From an uncultured Bacillota bacterium (GTDB taxonomy: Bacteria > Bacillota > Clostridia > Peptostreptococcales > Anaerovoracaceae), in NCBI GenBank assembly GCA_949290475.1, contig CASESB010000032.1, positions 1-35,159 of the forward strand: a stretch of 35,159 nt of DNA, given 5' to 3'. The notes under the pieces were generated by a model. The model searched no databases. It was not told the origin of the DNA and saw nothing but the letters and a program-made list of their open reading frames with translations. A program made the position numbers and the translations under genes. The first letter of the stretch is position 1. Every line of letters starts with the position of its first letter. Below, in pieces: positions 7,446 through 15,524 of this stretch.

Positions 7446-9164
7446 ATGAAGGTCATCATAATCGGCGGAGTGGCTGGCGGAGCTACGGCGGCAGCCAGGA
7501 TCAGAAGGCTTGACGAAAAAGCGCAGATCACGGTTTTTGAAAGGAGCGGGTTCGTATCCTACGCTAACTGCGGTCTGCCGTATTATGTCGGAGGCGTGAT
7601 AACGAAAAAGGAGGAGCTGACGCTGCAGACGCCTCAGAGCTTCCGCGAGCGGTTCAACATAGACGTGAGGACGGCTCATGAGGTGACTGACATAGACGCG
7701 GATAACAGGACCGTTACCGTCAGAGATCTGAGGACGGGCAGGGTGTTTGAAGACAGCTACGACAAGCTGTTACTGGCTCCGGGAGCTAGGCCGACGAAGC
7801 CGCGCCTTGCGGGAAGCGACAGCGAAAACATATTTACGCTGCGTACCGTTGAGGACACGTTCAGGATCAAGGAGGAGATAGTCCGCAGAAGCCCTGAGAG
7901 AGCGGTTATCGCCGGAGGCGGATATATAGGCGTGGAGATGGCCGAAAACCTGGTGAATTCAGGTGTCGATGTGACCATCGTGCAGAGGCCGAAGCAGCTT
8001 CTGTCGCCTTTGGATTATGACATGGCCTGTGCGGTGCATGCGAAGCTCAGAGAAAAGGGCGTGACCCTTAAGCTCGGCAGCTCTGTAGAGGGCTTTGAGC
8101 ACGAGGGGAAGAGCGTGACCGTGCTGCTCAAAGACGAGGAGCCGCTGACGGCCGATATGGTGATCCTGGCGATAGGCGTCACACCGGATACGACGCTCGC
8201 TGAGAAGGCGGGACTTAAGACCGGCATCAAGGGCAGCATCATCGTCAGCGATACCATGGAAACGTCGAAGCCAGATATATATGCCGTGGGAGACGCGGTA
8301 CAGGTGAAGCATTCCGTGACCGGCGAGGCTGCGCTCATATCGCTGGCCGGACCTGCCAACAAACAGGGCAGGATAGCGGCCGACAACATATGCGGCGGTC
8401 ACAGCAGATACAGAGGTTCCCAGGGCTCATCGGTCATTAAGCTGTTTGACATGACGATAGCCAATACGGGCATAAACGAGAAGACGGCGAAGGCTCTGGA
8501 GCTTGACTACGAAAAGATCGTGCTGTCGCCGGCGTCGCACGCGACATATTATCCGGGCGCTACGACTATGACGATGAAGGTGATATACGACAGGAAGACC
8601 TTGAAGCTTCTGGGCGGGCAGATAGTAGGCTTTGACGGTGTGGACAAGCGCATCGACGTGCTGGCTACGGCGATCGGCGCCGGAATGAGCATGGACGAGC
8701 TCGCGGATCTCGACCTGGCTTATGCACCGCCTTATTCTTCGGCAAAGGATCCGGTGAACATGGCGGGCTTCATGGCGGAGAATCTTCGCGACGGTCTCGT
8801 CAAGCAGTTCCACTGGGAGGAGCTGGAGCAGCTGTGCGAACGCAGCGATGTGACGCTGCTGGATGCCAGGACGGCGGAAGAGTGCAGGGCGGGACGTATC
8901 GACGGATTCGTGAACATACCGCTTGACAGCCTGAGAGCGAGGATGAACGAGCTGGACAGGGGAAAGCCTGTGTACGTGATGTGTCAGAGCGGCCTCAGGA
9001 GCTACATAACGTGCCGCATCCTGACGCAGGAGGGATTCGACTGCTACAACTTTTCCGGCGGATACAGGTTTTATGAAGCTATCGCCAGAGACAGATCCCC
9101 GGTAAAATTCACGCTTCCGTGCGGCGCGGACGCCGGCGTGACGGCGTCTTCGGAGCGGAGATAA
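7446..9164 (+). CDS. CoA-disulfide reductase with C-terminal rhodanese domain
   Basis: 572 aa flavoprotein of the CoA-disulfide reductase/NADH oxidase group fused to rhodanese (CoADR-Rhd). The FAD-binding GGVAGGATAAARIRR lies at residues 7-21, the single redox cysteine is C42 in SYANCGLPYY, and the NAD(P)H-binding GGGYIGVEMAENL follows. FAD-ribityl contact is in IYAVGDAV and the dimerisation domain follows. From about residue 470 there is a rhodanese domain with active-site C513 in VMCQSGLRSY. Characterised relatives reduce CoA disulfide, CoA persulfide or polysulfide. Start at 7446 has GGAGG 6 bp upstream; nine in-frame residues before it overlap the preceding gene and are left out. The likely role is cytosolic thiol/persulfide redox balance. 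Confidence 0.9.
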   Translation: MKVIIIGGVAGGATAAARIRRLDEKAQITVFERSGFVSYANCGLPYYVGGVITKKEELTLQTPQSFRERFNIDVRTAHEVTDIDADNRTVTVRDLRTGRVFEDSYDKLLLAPGARPTKPRLAGSDSENIFTLRTVEDTFRIKEEIVRRSPERAVIAGGGYIGVEMAENLVNSGVDVTIVQRPKQLLSPLDYDMACAVHAKLREKGVTLKLGSSVEGFEHEGKSVTVLLKDEEPLTADMVILAIGVTPDTTLAEKAGLKTGIKGSIIVSDTMETSKPDIYAVGDAVQVKHSVTGEAALISLAGPANKQGRIAADNICGGHSRYRGSQGSSVIKLFDMTIANTGINEKTAKALELDYEKIVLSPASHATYYPGATTMTMKVIYDRKTLKLLGGQIVGFDGVDKRIDVLATAIGAGMSMDELADLDLAYAPPYSSAKDPVNMAGFMAENLRDGLVKQFHWEELEQLCERSDVTLLDARTAEECRAGRIDGFVNIPLDSLRARMNELDRGKPVYVMCQSGLRSYITCRILTQEGFDCYNFSGGYRFYEAIARDRSPVKFTLPCGADAGVTASSERR

Positions 9165-9201
9165 AATCAGCAAAATAGTAGAAGTATTTTTTCGGCTTTT
9201 G

Positions 9202-9210
9202 TGATACAAT
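9202..9210 (+). promoter_or_regulatory. Extended -10 promoter of the permease gene
   Basis: TGA followed by TACAAT (9205-9210) forms an extended -10 element about 55 bp before the permease start. The -35 region is T-rich and not a clear hexamer, which is compatible with an extended -10 promoter. No purine or PreQ1 riboswitch is visible in the short leader. Confidence 0.45.
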
Positions 9211-9265
9211 AGACAGGATGTCATCAACTATATAAATCAAATATATTATTTTTTAGGAGAGGAAC

Positions 9266-10543
9266 ATGTCTAAGGAAAAGAACGAAAGAAAAATCATCGG
9301 GATAGGCGAGAAACCGCCTATAGGTAAATGGATCCCGCTGAGCATCCAGCACACCTTCGCTATGTTCAGCGCTTCGGTGCTCGTGCCGATACTGTTCGGT
9401 ATACCGGCATCGATCGTCCTGTTGATGAACGGCATCGGAACGCTGCTGTTCATACTGATAACCAAGGGCAGAGCTCCGGCATATCTGGGATCGAGCTTTG
9501 CCTTCCTGTCGCCGGGCTTCATCGTTATCGGCAGCATGGGATATCAGTACTGTCTGGGCGGATTCATATGTGCAGGCGCCATATTTGCGATAGTCGCCAT
9601 CATCATCAAGTTCGCCGGCGTGAACTGGATAGATGCTGTGCTGCCGCCTGCGGCCATGGGACCTATAGTTGCTCTTATAGGTTTGGAGCTTGCTGGCTCG
9701 GCTGCCAGCACGGGCGGTATCATCAGCTCTGAAGGCGCGGCCATAGACCCGAAATTCGTGTTCGTATTCATATTCACACTGGCGCTGGCAGTGATAGGAC
9801 AGGTGGTATTCAGGGGCTTCGCTTCGGCGATAGCGATACTGATAGCCATCGTTGCAGGCTATGTACTGGCTCTCATCATGGGCCTTGTGGACTATGCTCC
9901 GGTGACCGAGGCCAGCGTATTCGCGCTTCCGGCCTTCATGGCTCCGAAGTTCAGCCTCAGCGCCATAATAATCATCATACCGGCTTCGCTGACTGTAATA
10001 TCCGAGCATATATCGCATCAGATCGTTACGAGCGAGATCGTGGGCAGAGATCTGCTCAGGGATCCGGGACTTCACAGATCGCTCCTGGCAGATGGAATAT
10101 CCACGATGATATCGGGCTGCTGCGGATCGGTGCCGACGACGACATATGGTGAAAACATAGGCGTTATGGCCGTGACGAAGGTATACAGCGTATGGGTGAT
10201 AGGGGGAGCGGCGGTATTCTCGATACTCCTTTCCTTCTTCGGACAGGTGAGCGCGCTCATCAGCACCATACCGGGTCCCGTAATGGGAGGCATCAGCTTC
10301 CTGCTCTACGGTATGATCGCAGCTTCCGGCATCAGATTGCTGGTTGACAAGAAGGTGGATTATTCCAAGCCGAGAAACCTGGCCATGACGGCGGTAGTAT
10401 TCGTAGTGGGTCTTTCCGGAGCTTCGATCCAGATAGGAGAGGTGCAGCTGACAGGTATGTGTCTGGCCACCATAGTGGGCATCGTGATGGGACTCATAAT
10501 GTTCATCATCGACAAGTGCGGCTGGGCAAACGACGCGGAGTAA
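9266..10543 (+). CDS. Uracil/xanthine permease family transporter (NCS2)
   Basis: 425 aa inner-membrane nucleobase:cation symporter with about 14 hydrophobic segments. The sequence most resembles uracil permeases: AYLGSSFAFLSPG in the first half, SEHISHQIVTSEIVGRDLL, and PTTTYGENIGVMAVT. The glutamates of SEH and GEN correspond to those that bind the nucleobase in UraA. It starts at ATG 9266 after TAGGAGAGG. It has its own promoter and is followed 35 bp later by a small ABM-domain gene. Uracil is the likeliest substrate; xanthine cannot be excluded. Confidence 0.88.
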   Translation: MSKEKNERKIIGIGEKPPIGKWIPLSIQHTFAMFSASVLVPILFGIPASIVLLMNGIGTLLFILITKGRAPAYLGSSFAFLSPGFIVIGSMGYQYCLGGFICAGAIFAIVAIIIKFAGVNWIDAVLPPAAMGPIVALIGLELAGSAASTGGIISSEGAAIDPKFVFVFIFTLALAVIGQVVFRGFASAIAILIAIVAGYVLALIMGLVDYAPVTEASVFALPAFMAPKFSLSAIIIIIPASLTVISEHISHQIVTSEIVGRDLLRDPGLHRSLLADGISTMISGCCGSVPTTTYGENIGVMAVTKVYSVWVIGGAAVFSILLSFFGQVSALISTIPGPVMGGISFLLYGMIAASGIRLLVDKKVDYSKPRNLAMTAVVFVVGLSGASIQIGEVQLTGMCLATIVGIVMGLIMFIIDKCGWANDAE

Positions 10544-10578
10544 CAGTAAGGATCGCATGATATTGCGGAGGTAGAGGA

Positions 10579-10866
10579 ATGACAGATTTTTATGTTACGT
10601 ATAAGTTCGCAGACAAGGCTGCGCGCGACGGATTTTACAGAGAGGTAAAGGCCTGCGGCGCAGGGGAAAAGTCGAGAAAGGAAGACGGCTGCATCAGGTA
10701 CGAGTTCTTCTATTTTGCCGACGAAGACGACAAGATGTTTCTCTGGGAGCAGTGGGAGAGCCGTGAGGCGCAGAAGAAGCATTGCGAACAGCCTCATTTC
10801 GGAGAGCTCACCGAGATCAAAAAGAAGTACGGTGTGGAGACCGACATCCAGATTTTTGACAGATAA
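10579..10866 (+). CDS. ABM-domain protein, putative quinol monooxygenase-like
   Basis: 95 aa single dimeric alpha+beta barrel domain of the antibiotic biosynthesis monooxygenase type (YgiN-like). The pattern is an N-terminal strand (FYVTYKF), a helix ending in a Cys (REVKACGAGE), then EDGCIRYEFFYF and the typical FLWEQWESREAQKKHCEQPHF. Members handle quinols or small electrophiles without a bound cofactor, or have no known activity. GGAGGTAG precedes ATG 10579. A strong terminator follows. The link with the permease upstream is only positional. Confidence 0.8.
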   Translation: MTDFYVTYKFADKAARDGFYREVKACGAGEKSRKEDGCIRYEFFYFADEDDKMFLWEQWESREAQKKHCEQPHFGELTEIKKKYGVETDIQIFDR

Positions 10867-10900
10867 ACGCTGTCTGCGTCACAGTTGTTAGAATTTGCAG

Positions 10901-11203
10901 TGTAGACAAAAGTTCAATCTCGAACATAACGGGATTGAACTTTTTCTATGCATACAGGATATCAATTTGGAGAAGATTGATTTTTGCAGTTGTTTTAAAA
11001 TTTTTCACATATGACTGCAAAATTTTGTGCATTTGCAGGTTTAAAGCCTCGAATGAGACCATTCAAACCCTCTACAAAGCGTTCTACAGCATTCAAAATC
11101 GTTCAACCCCATTGATTTTTGCAGTTGTTCAGGCGAAAAAACAAAATGACTGCAAAGAACAGAAAAAACCAGGTTTGTAGTCAAAGTCAGTCGTTTGTCT
11201 ACA
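10901..11203. repeat. 303-bp intergenic element with terminal inverted repeats and two internal inverted units
   Basis: The region is bounded by TGTAGACAAA (10901-10910) and its inverse TTTGTCTACA (11194-11203). Inside, a unit TTTTGCAGT-N23-ACTGCAAA occurs twice, 135 bp apart (10982-11022 and 11117-11156). The arms are conserved and the 23-bp middles differ. The first is preceded by AGATTGA and the second by CATTGA. The stretch 10867-11290 has no convincing gene; an 81-codon frame at 10935-11180 simply translates the repeat and lacks a ribosome site. Possible readings are a MITE-like element, a protein-binding array or an RNA. Confidence 0.6.
10908..10946 (+). terminator. Terminator after the ABM-domain gene
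   Basis: A perfect 12-bp stem AAAAGTTCAATC / GATTGAACTTTT with a 13-nt loop runs into TTTTT (10941-10945). It lies 42 bp after the stop codon, just inside the left end of the 303-bp element. Confidence 0.85.
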
Positions 11204-11206
11204 ATC

Positions 11207-11234
11207 AAAAACGCCCTGCATGATCGCAGGGCGC
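11207..11234 (-). terminator. Terminator of crt
   Basis: On the minus strand CGCCCTGC-GATCAT-GCAGGGCG is followed by TTTTT. It lies 57 bp beyond the stop codon of the crotonase gene. Confidence 0.85.
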
Positions 11235-11290
11235 TATTTTCTTGCTGTGGTGAAGCTGCGTGTGCGGCGCTCACGCCGCCTTCCTCGCTG

Positions 11291-12067
11291 CTATCTGTTC
11301 TTGAACTCGGCCTCTCTCTTTTCCAGGAATGCCTTCATGCCCTCGATCCTGTCCTCGGAGCAGAACGGCACGGTGAAGGCTTCGCTTTCCAGGGCAACGC
11401 CGGCAGGAACGTCGAGCATGGCGCCCTTGTTTATCACGCGCTTAGCGGTGGCGATGGCGATAGGAGCCTTGCTGAGGATGGTTTTGGCGATCCTTTCACA
11501 CTCAGGGATCAGCTCTTCAGGAGCGACTACCTTTTCCACCAGTCCGAGCCTGCAGGCCTCGTCGGCGCCGATCATCTCAGCTGTCATGATGAGGTATTTG
11601 CCCATGCCCTTGCCTACGAGTCTCGGCAGTCTCTGAGTTCCGCCGAAGCCCGGTATTATGCCCAGGTTTACCTCCGGCTGTCCGAATTTTGCCTTAGCCG
11701 AGGCGATCCTGATGTCGCAGGCCATGGCCAGCTCGCAGCCTCCGCCGAGAGCGAAGCCGTTTACGGCGGCTATTATCGGCTTGTCGATGGCTTCCATATA
11801 GTTCATCACGTCAGCGCCGAATTTGATCATGTCGTGACCCTCTACTCCCGAGAGAGCTGACATCTGAGCGATGTCAGCGCCGGCAACGAACGCCTTTCCT
11901 TCTCCGGTAAGGATAACGATCTTAGCCTCGGGATCGTTCTCTATTTTCTGGAACACGTCTTTCAGCTCAGTCAGTACCGTCGTGGATATGGCGTTGAGCG
12001 CCTCTGGCCTGCTGACGGTGACGTAGGCGATATTATCTCTGATTTCATACTTAATGGTTTCGTACAT
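11291..12067 (-). CDS. crt: Short-chain enoyl-CoA hydratase (crotonase)
   Basis: 258 aa, crotonase fold, full family length. It hydrates crotonyl-CoA to 3-hydroxybutyryl-CoA or dehydrates in reverse during butyrate formation. The oxyanion-hole segment GKAFVAGADIAQM, the first catalytic glutamate in GGGCELAMACD and the second in FGQPEVNLG are all present, followed by PGFGGTQRLPRLVGKG. AAAGGA lies upstream of ATG 12067. It is transcribed divergently from bcd-etfBA across a 245-bp gap, from its own excellent promoter. In many Clostridia crt is instead first gene of a co-directional crt-bcd-etfBA operon. Thiolase and 3-hydroxybutyryl-CoA dehydrogenase genes are not in the window. Confidence 0.93.
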   Translation of the reverse strand: MYETIKYEIRDNIAYVTVSRPEALNAISTTVLTELKDVFQKIENDPEAKIVILTGEGKAFVAGADIAQMSALSGVEGHDMIKFGADVMNYMEAIDKPIIAAVNGFALGGGCELAMACDIRIASAKAKFGQPEVNLGIIPGFGGTQRLPRLVGKGMGKYLIMTAEMIGADEACRLGLVEKVVAPEELIPECERIAKTILSKAPIAIATAKRVINKGAMLDVPAGVALESEAFTVPFCSEDRIEGMKAFLEKREAEFKNR

Positions 12068-12128
12068 GGTTTTCCGTCCTTTCTTCCGCGCGTCGGTCGC
12101 GGAGATCGTTTATCTTTGTTTCATATCC

Positions 12129-12157
12129 ATATTAGTGCCGAAGCCGCCGTTTGTCAA
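12129..12157 (-). promoter_or_regulatory. Promoter of crt
   Basis: On the minus strand TTGACA (12157-12152), exactly 17 bp, TAATAT (12134-12129). This is close to full sigma-A consensus and about 60 bp before the crt start. Confidence 0.8.
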
Positions 12158-12234
12158 TGGTAATCGGTGCGCAGAGACAGCTTATAGAATGTTGAAAATA
12201 TACAGAATACATTAGAAATACATAGCAATGCGTC

Positions 12235-12263
12235 TTGACATGGTAATTCGCATAACATAAAAT
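12235..12263 (+). promoter_or_regulatory. Promoter of bcd-etfBA
   Basis: TTGACA (12235-12240), exactly 17 bp, TAAAAT (12258-12263), about 50 bp before the start codon. It faces away from the crt promoter with 77 bp between the two -35 boxes. This is enough room for a shared regulator, though no convincing operator is seen. Confidence 0.85.
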
Positions 12264-12312
12264 AAATAGGTGATTGTAAGCAAAATTTAAGTGGAGTTTA
12301 GGAGGATAAACA

Positions 12313-13482
12313 ATGGACTTTAAATTATCAAAGACACATTTGCTTCAGCAGGAAATGTATCGCAGATTTGCAGAAAATGAAGTTAAGCCATTGGCAGAGG
12401 AAATGGACGAAACAGAAGTTTTCGACCTTGAACTGCTTGCAAAGATGCACAAGTACGGACTCATGGGAATCCCTTATTCCAAGGAGTACGGCGGTGTAGG
12501 CGGAGATTACCTCAGCTATGCTCTCTGCATGGAAGAGATCTCCAAGAAGGACGGAAGTGCGGGAATCACGATCTCCGTACATACCTCCCTCTGCTGCTCA
12601 TGCATCGATTCATTCGGTACGGAAGAGCAGAAGCAGAAGTTCCTCAGACCTTTGATCGACGGATCGAAGACGGGCTGCTTCGGACTTACGGAGCCTAATG
12701 CGGGATCTGACGCTGCAGGACAGCAGACTCAGGCCGTATATGACGAGGCTACTGATGAGTACATCATCAACGGTGGTAAGATATTTACGACCAACTCAGG
12801 TTTTGCTGAGACGTGCATCGTATTCGCACTGACTGACAAGACTCTGGGAACTAAGGGTATCTCGGCATTCGTAGTGCCTCTCAAGGATGAGAACGGCAAC
12901 ACGACTCCGGGCGTGACCGTAAGTGAGAACATCAAGAGAATGGGTATCAGAGCAGCTTCAAACTGCGAGGTTTCATATGAGAACGTAAGAGTTCCTGCGT
13001 TCAACAGGCTCGGCAAGGAAGGCCAGGGATTCAAGATCGCCATGAAGGCTCTCGACGGCGGAAGAATCGGTATCGCCGCTCAGGCTGTAGGTCTTGCTCA
13101 GGGCGCACTGGAAGAGGCTGTTGAGTACGTAAAGGAAAGAAAGCAGTTCGGAAGACCGATCGCAGCTTTCCAGACGACTCAGTTCAAGCTGGCTGATATG
13201 CAGACGAAGATAGACGCTGCAAGACTCCTTACCTGGAGAGCGGCATGCATTAAGGATGCCGGAGAAAACTACGGCCCGGCTGCAGCTATGGCCAAGTTAT
13301 TCGCTTCTGACGTAGCCAACTATGTGTGCAGAGAAGCTGTACAGCTCATGGGTGGTTACGGATACTGCAGAGAGTATCCTGTGGAAAGAGCGCTCAGAGA
13401 CGCTAAGATCACAGAGATCTACGAAGGAACATCCGAAGTAATGAAGATGGTAATTTCAGGCTCGATGAAGTTAAAGAAGTAG
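12313..13482 (+). CDS. bcd: Butyryl-CoA dehydrogenase (short-chain acyl-CoA dehydrogenase)
   Basis: 389 aa, full-length FAD acyl-CoA dehydrogenase. It interconverts butyryl-CoA and crotonyl-CoA; with the adjacent Etf the crotonyl-CoA reduction is likely coupled to ferredoxin reduction by electron bifurcation. Visible blocks are GCFGLTEPNAGSDA and the FAD-contact IINGGKIFTTNSG, then RKQFGRPIAAFQ and LMGGYGYCREYPVERALRD. The catalytic base is E371 in IYEGTSEV. TTTAGGAGG precedes ATG 12313. Codon choice (nearly all Arg as AGA, Gly often GGA or GGC) looks like that of a highly expressed gene. It is first of three tightly spaced genes with etfB and etfA. Confidence 0.95.
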   Translation: MDFKLSKTHLLQQEMYRRFAENEVKPLAEEMDETEVFDLELLAKMHKYGLMGIPYSKEYGGVGGDYLSYALCMEEISKKDGSAGITISVHTSLCCSCIDSFGTEEQKQKFLRPLIDGSKTGCFGLTEPNAGSDAAGQQTQAVYDEATDEYIINGGKIFTTNSGFAETCIVFALTDKTLGTKGISAFVVPLKDENGNTTPGVTVSENIKRMGIRAASNCEVSYENVRVPAFNRLGKEGQGFKIAMKALDGGRIGIAAQAVGLAQGALEEAVEYVKERKQFGRPIAAFQTTQFKLADMQTKIDAARLLTWRAACIKDAGENYGPAAAMAKLFASDVANYVCREAVQLMGGYGYCREYPVERALRDAKITEIYEGTSEVMKMVISGSMKLKK

Positions 13483-13503
13483 TTCGAAGGGAGAAGGATA
13501 ACG

Positions 13504-14295
13504 ATGAAAATAGTAGTATGCATAAAGCAGGTTCCGGATACAAACGAAGTAAAGCTGGATCCTAAGACTAACAGACTTATAAGAGATGGTGTGCCAAGCA
13601 TCATCAATCACGATGATAAATCAGGTATAGAGGCTGCTCTTCAGCTGAGAGAAAAAGTAGGCGGAACGGTAACCGTAGTATGCATGGGACCTCCGCAGGC
13701 TGACGTAGCTCTCAGAGAAGCGCTGGCAATGGGTTGCGACGACGCTTACCTTCTTTCGGCAAGAGAGTTCGGCGGATCCGACACATGCGCTACAGCTATA
13801 ATCATTTCCACGGCCCTCAAGAAGATCGGCTACGACATCGTGATCACGGGAAGACAGGCTATCGACGGAGATACTGCTCAGGTAGGACCTCAGATCGCCG
13901 AGAACCTGGGAATCCCTCAGATCTCTTATGTTGAGGAAATCACACCTAATGCAAAGGGCGACGTACTCACAGTAAGAAGACAGTATGAAGACAGACATCA
14001 TATGATAGAAGTAAAGACACCTTGCCTGCTGACAGCGCTGCAGGAGCTGGCTGAGCCAAGATACATGCACGCCGGCGGCGTTATCGACGCTTATGCCAAG
14101 GACATCACCGTATGGGGATTCGATGATCTGAAGGATGGACTGAATCCTGATCACATCGGACTCAACGGATCACCTACGAAGGTAGTAACGTCCTTCGGTA
14201 AGATGGCCAAGGGTGCCGGCACGAAGCTGGATGTAAGCCCTGACGAAGCTGTAGCGGCGATCATAGCCAAGATGGAAGAAAGACACATTATTTAG
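13504..14295 (+). CDS. etfB: Electron transfer flavoprotein beta subunit
   Basis: 263 aa EtfB. The N-terminal MKIVVCIKQVPDTNEVKLDP and the nucleotide-binding CMGPPQADVALREALAMGCD match the bifurcating-type EtfB of anaerobes. TGRQAIDGDTAQVGPQIAENL matches the conserved flavin/NAD contact region. In bifurcating complexes this subunit takes electrons from NADH and sends them to ferredoxin and, via EtfA, to Bcd. It starts 21 bp after bcd with GGGAGAAGG upstream, so it is clearly the same operon. Assignment to the bifurcating group is by resemblance and context, not proof. Confidence 0.94.
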   Translation: MKIVVCIKQVPDTNEVKLDPKTNRLIRDGVPSIINHDDKSGIEAALQLREKVGGTVTVVCMGPPQADVALREALAMGCDDAYLLSAREFGGSDTCATAIIISTALKKIGYDIVITGRQAIDGDTAQVGPQIAENLGIPQISYVEEITPNAKGDVLTVRRQYEDRHHMIEVKTPCLLTALQELAEPRYMHAGGVIDAYAKDITVWGFDDLKDGLNPDHIGLNGSPTKVVTSFGKMAKGAGTKLDVSPDEAVAAIIAKMEERHII

Positions 14296-14313
14296 TGGGG
14301 AGGTTTCTTGAAA

Positions 14314-15387
14314 ATGAGTAAAGATATATATGTAGTAGTTGAGCAGAGAGACGGCGTTGTCGCCAAGGTTACTCTCGAGTTACTCGGAGAAGCGACATTG
14401 CTGGCTGCCGACCTGAATGAAAAAGTATATGCTGTCCTCATGGGCGACAAGGTAAAGGATAAGTCACAGGAGCTGATCGAAGCAGGAGCTGACGGAGTAA
14501 TCGTAGTTGAGGACCCTATCCTCGCTGAATACGTTACCGAGCCTTACACTAAGGCCCTTACAGCGGTTATTAAGAACTACGATCCTAACATCGTGCTCTT
14601 CGGAGCTACTTCCATCGGAAGAGACCTTGCTCCTAGAGTAGCTGCCAGAATCCACACCGGACTGACGGCTGACTGCACGCACCTGGATATCGATATGAAC
14701 AAGTACTTCGACTTCCTGAAGGCTACTTCCACTGCTGATACGGAGTCCATCGCCAACAGACTGGGTATGGATGACATAACCCTGAAGATGACGAGACCTG
14801 CATTCGGCGGTAACGTAATGGCTACCATCAGATGCGCAGATTACAGACCGCAGATGGCTACTGTAAGACCTGGCGTAATGAAGAAGATCGAGCCTCAGAA
14901 GGGCAAGCAGGGAACCGTTGATGAATTCAAGGTTGAGTTCACTGCTGACGACATGAACGTAACGATCAAGGAAGTCGTTAAGGATACGAAGAAGAAGGTT
15001 GATATCACTGAAGCCAAGGTTCTGGTATCAGGCGGAAGAGGTATCGGATCAGCTGATTACTATAAGGAGCTGCAGAAGGTTGCCGACCTGCTGGGCGGAG
15101 AGATCTCATCCTCCAGGGCTAACGTTGATGCCGGATGGATCGAGAAGGACAGACAGGTTGGACAGACTGGTAAGACTGTAAGACCTGAGCTGTACATGGC
15201 TTGCGGTATTTCCGGAGCTATCCAGCACATCGCAGGTATGGAAAACTCCGAGTGCGTAATCGCTATCAATAAGAACGATTCGGCTGCGATCTTCGAGGTA
15301 TCCGATCTCGGTATCGTCGGCGACGTTAAGGTTATCATACCTAAGCTCATCGACGCTCTCGAAAAGTACAAGGCAGCTAACAACTAA
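14314..15387 (+). CDS. etfA: Electron transfer flavoprotein alpha subunit
   Basis: 357 aa EtfA. After the N-terminal domain with an alpha/beta fold, the C-terminal FAD domain shows VSGGRGIGSADYY, SSRANVDAGWIEKDRQVGQT, YMACGISGAIQHIAGM and INKNDSAAIFEVSDLGIVGD, all diagnostic. The ATG at 14314 is preferred (GGGGAGG 10 bp upstream). An in-frame TTG two codons earlier is closer to the same ribosome site and cannot be excluded. It is the last gene of bcd-etfB-etfA, followed after about 65 bp by a very long terminator hairpin. No dedicated ferredoxin domain is fused. Confidence 0.95.
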   Translation: MSKDIYVVVEQRDGVVAKVTLELLGEATLLAADLNEKVYAVLMGDKVKDKSQELIEAGADGVIVVEDPILAEYVTEPYTKALTAVIKNYDPNIVLFGATSIGRDLAPRVAARIHTGLTADCTHLDIDMNKYFDFLKATSTADTESIANRLGMDDITLKMTRPAFGGNVMATIRCADYRPQMATVRPGVMKKIEPQKGKQGTVDEFKVEFTADDMNVTIKEVVKDTKKKVDITEAKVLVSGGRGIGSADYYKELQKVADLLGGEISSSRANVDAGWIEKDRQVGQTGKTVRPELYMACGISGAIQHIAGMENSECVIAINKNDSAAIFEVSDLGIVGDVKVIIPKLIDALEKYKAANN

Positions 15388-15453
15388 TCGATTTCGATCG
15401 ACGATAATTCGCCGGAAGCGTGATGAACGACGGGGCGAAGAAATAAAGCATGT

Positions 15454-15498
15454 AAAAGAGGATGTGTTGCAGGACTTTCCTGCGACGCAGCCTCTTTT
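15454..15498 (+). terminator. Terminator of bcd-etfBA
   Basis: A nearly continuous ~21-bp hairpin: AAAAGAGG pairs with CCTCTTTT, then TGTGT with ACGCA (one G-U), then GCAGGA-CTT-TCCTGC at the tip. It ends in TTTT. This is one of the most stable hairpins in the window, suiting a strongly expressed operon. Confidence 0.85.
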
Positions 15499-15524
15499 GT
15501 GCGTAACGAGGAGGATGGAGCGCA

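Noticed and set aside
9224..10558. 444-codon minus-strand frame opposite the permease
   Set aside because: It is antisense to a clear membrane transporter, is extremely rich in His, Tyr, Arg and Ser as shadow frames are, and has no ribosome site.
10935..11180. 81-codon open frame
   Set aside because: It starts at TTG without a ribosome site and its internal repeat in translation merely reflects the DNA repeat at 10982 and 11117.
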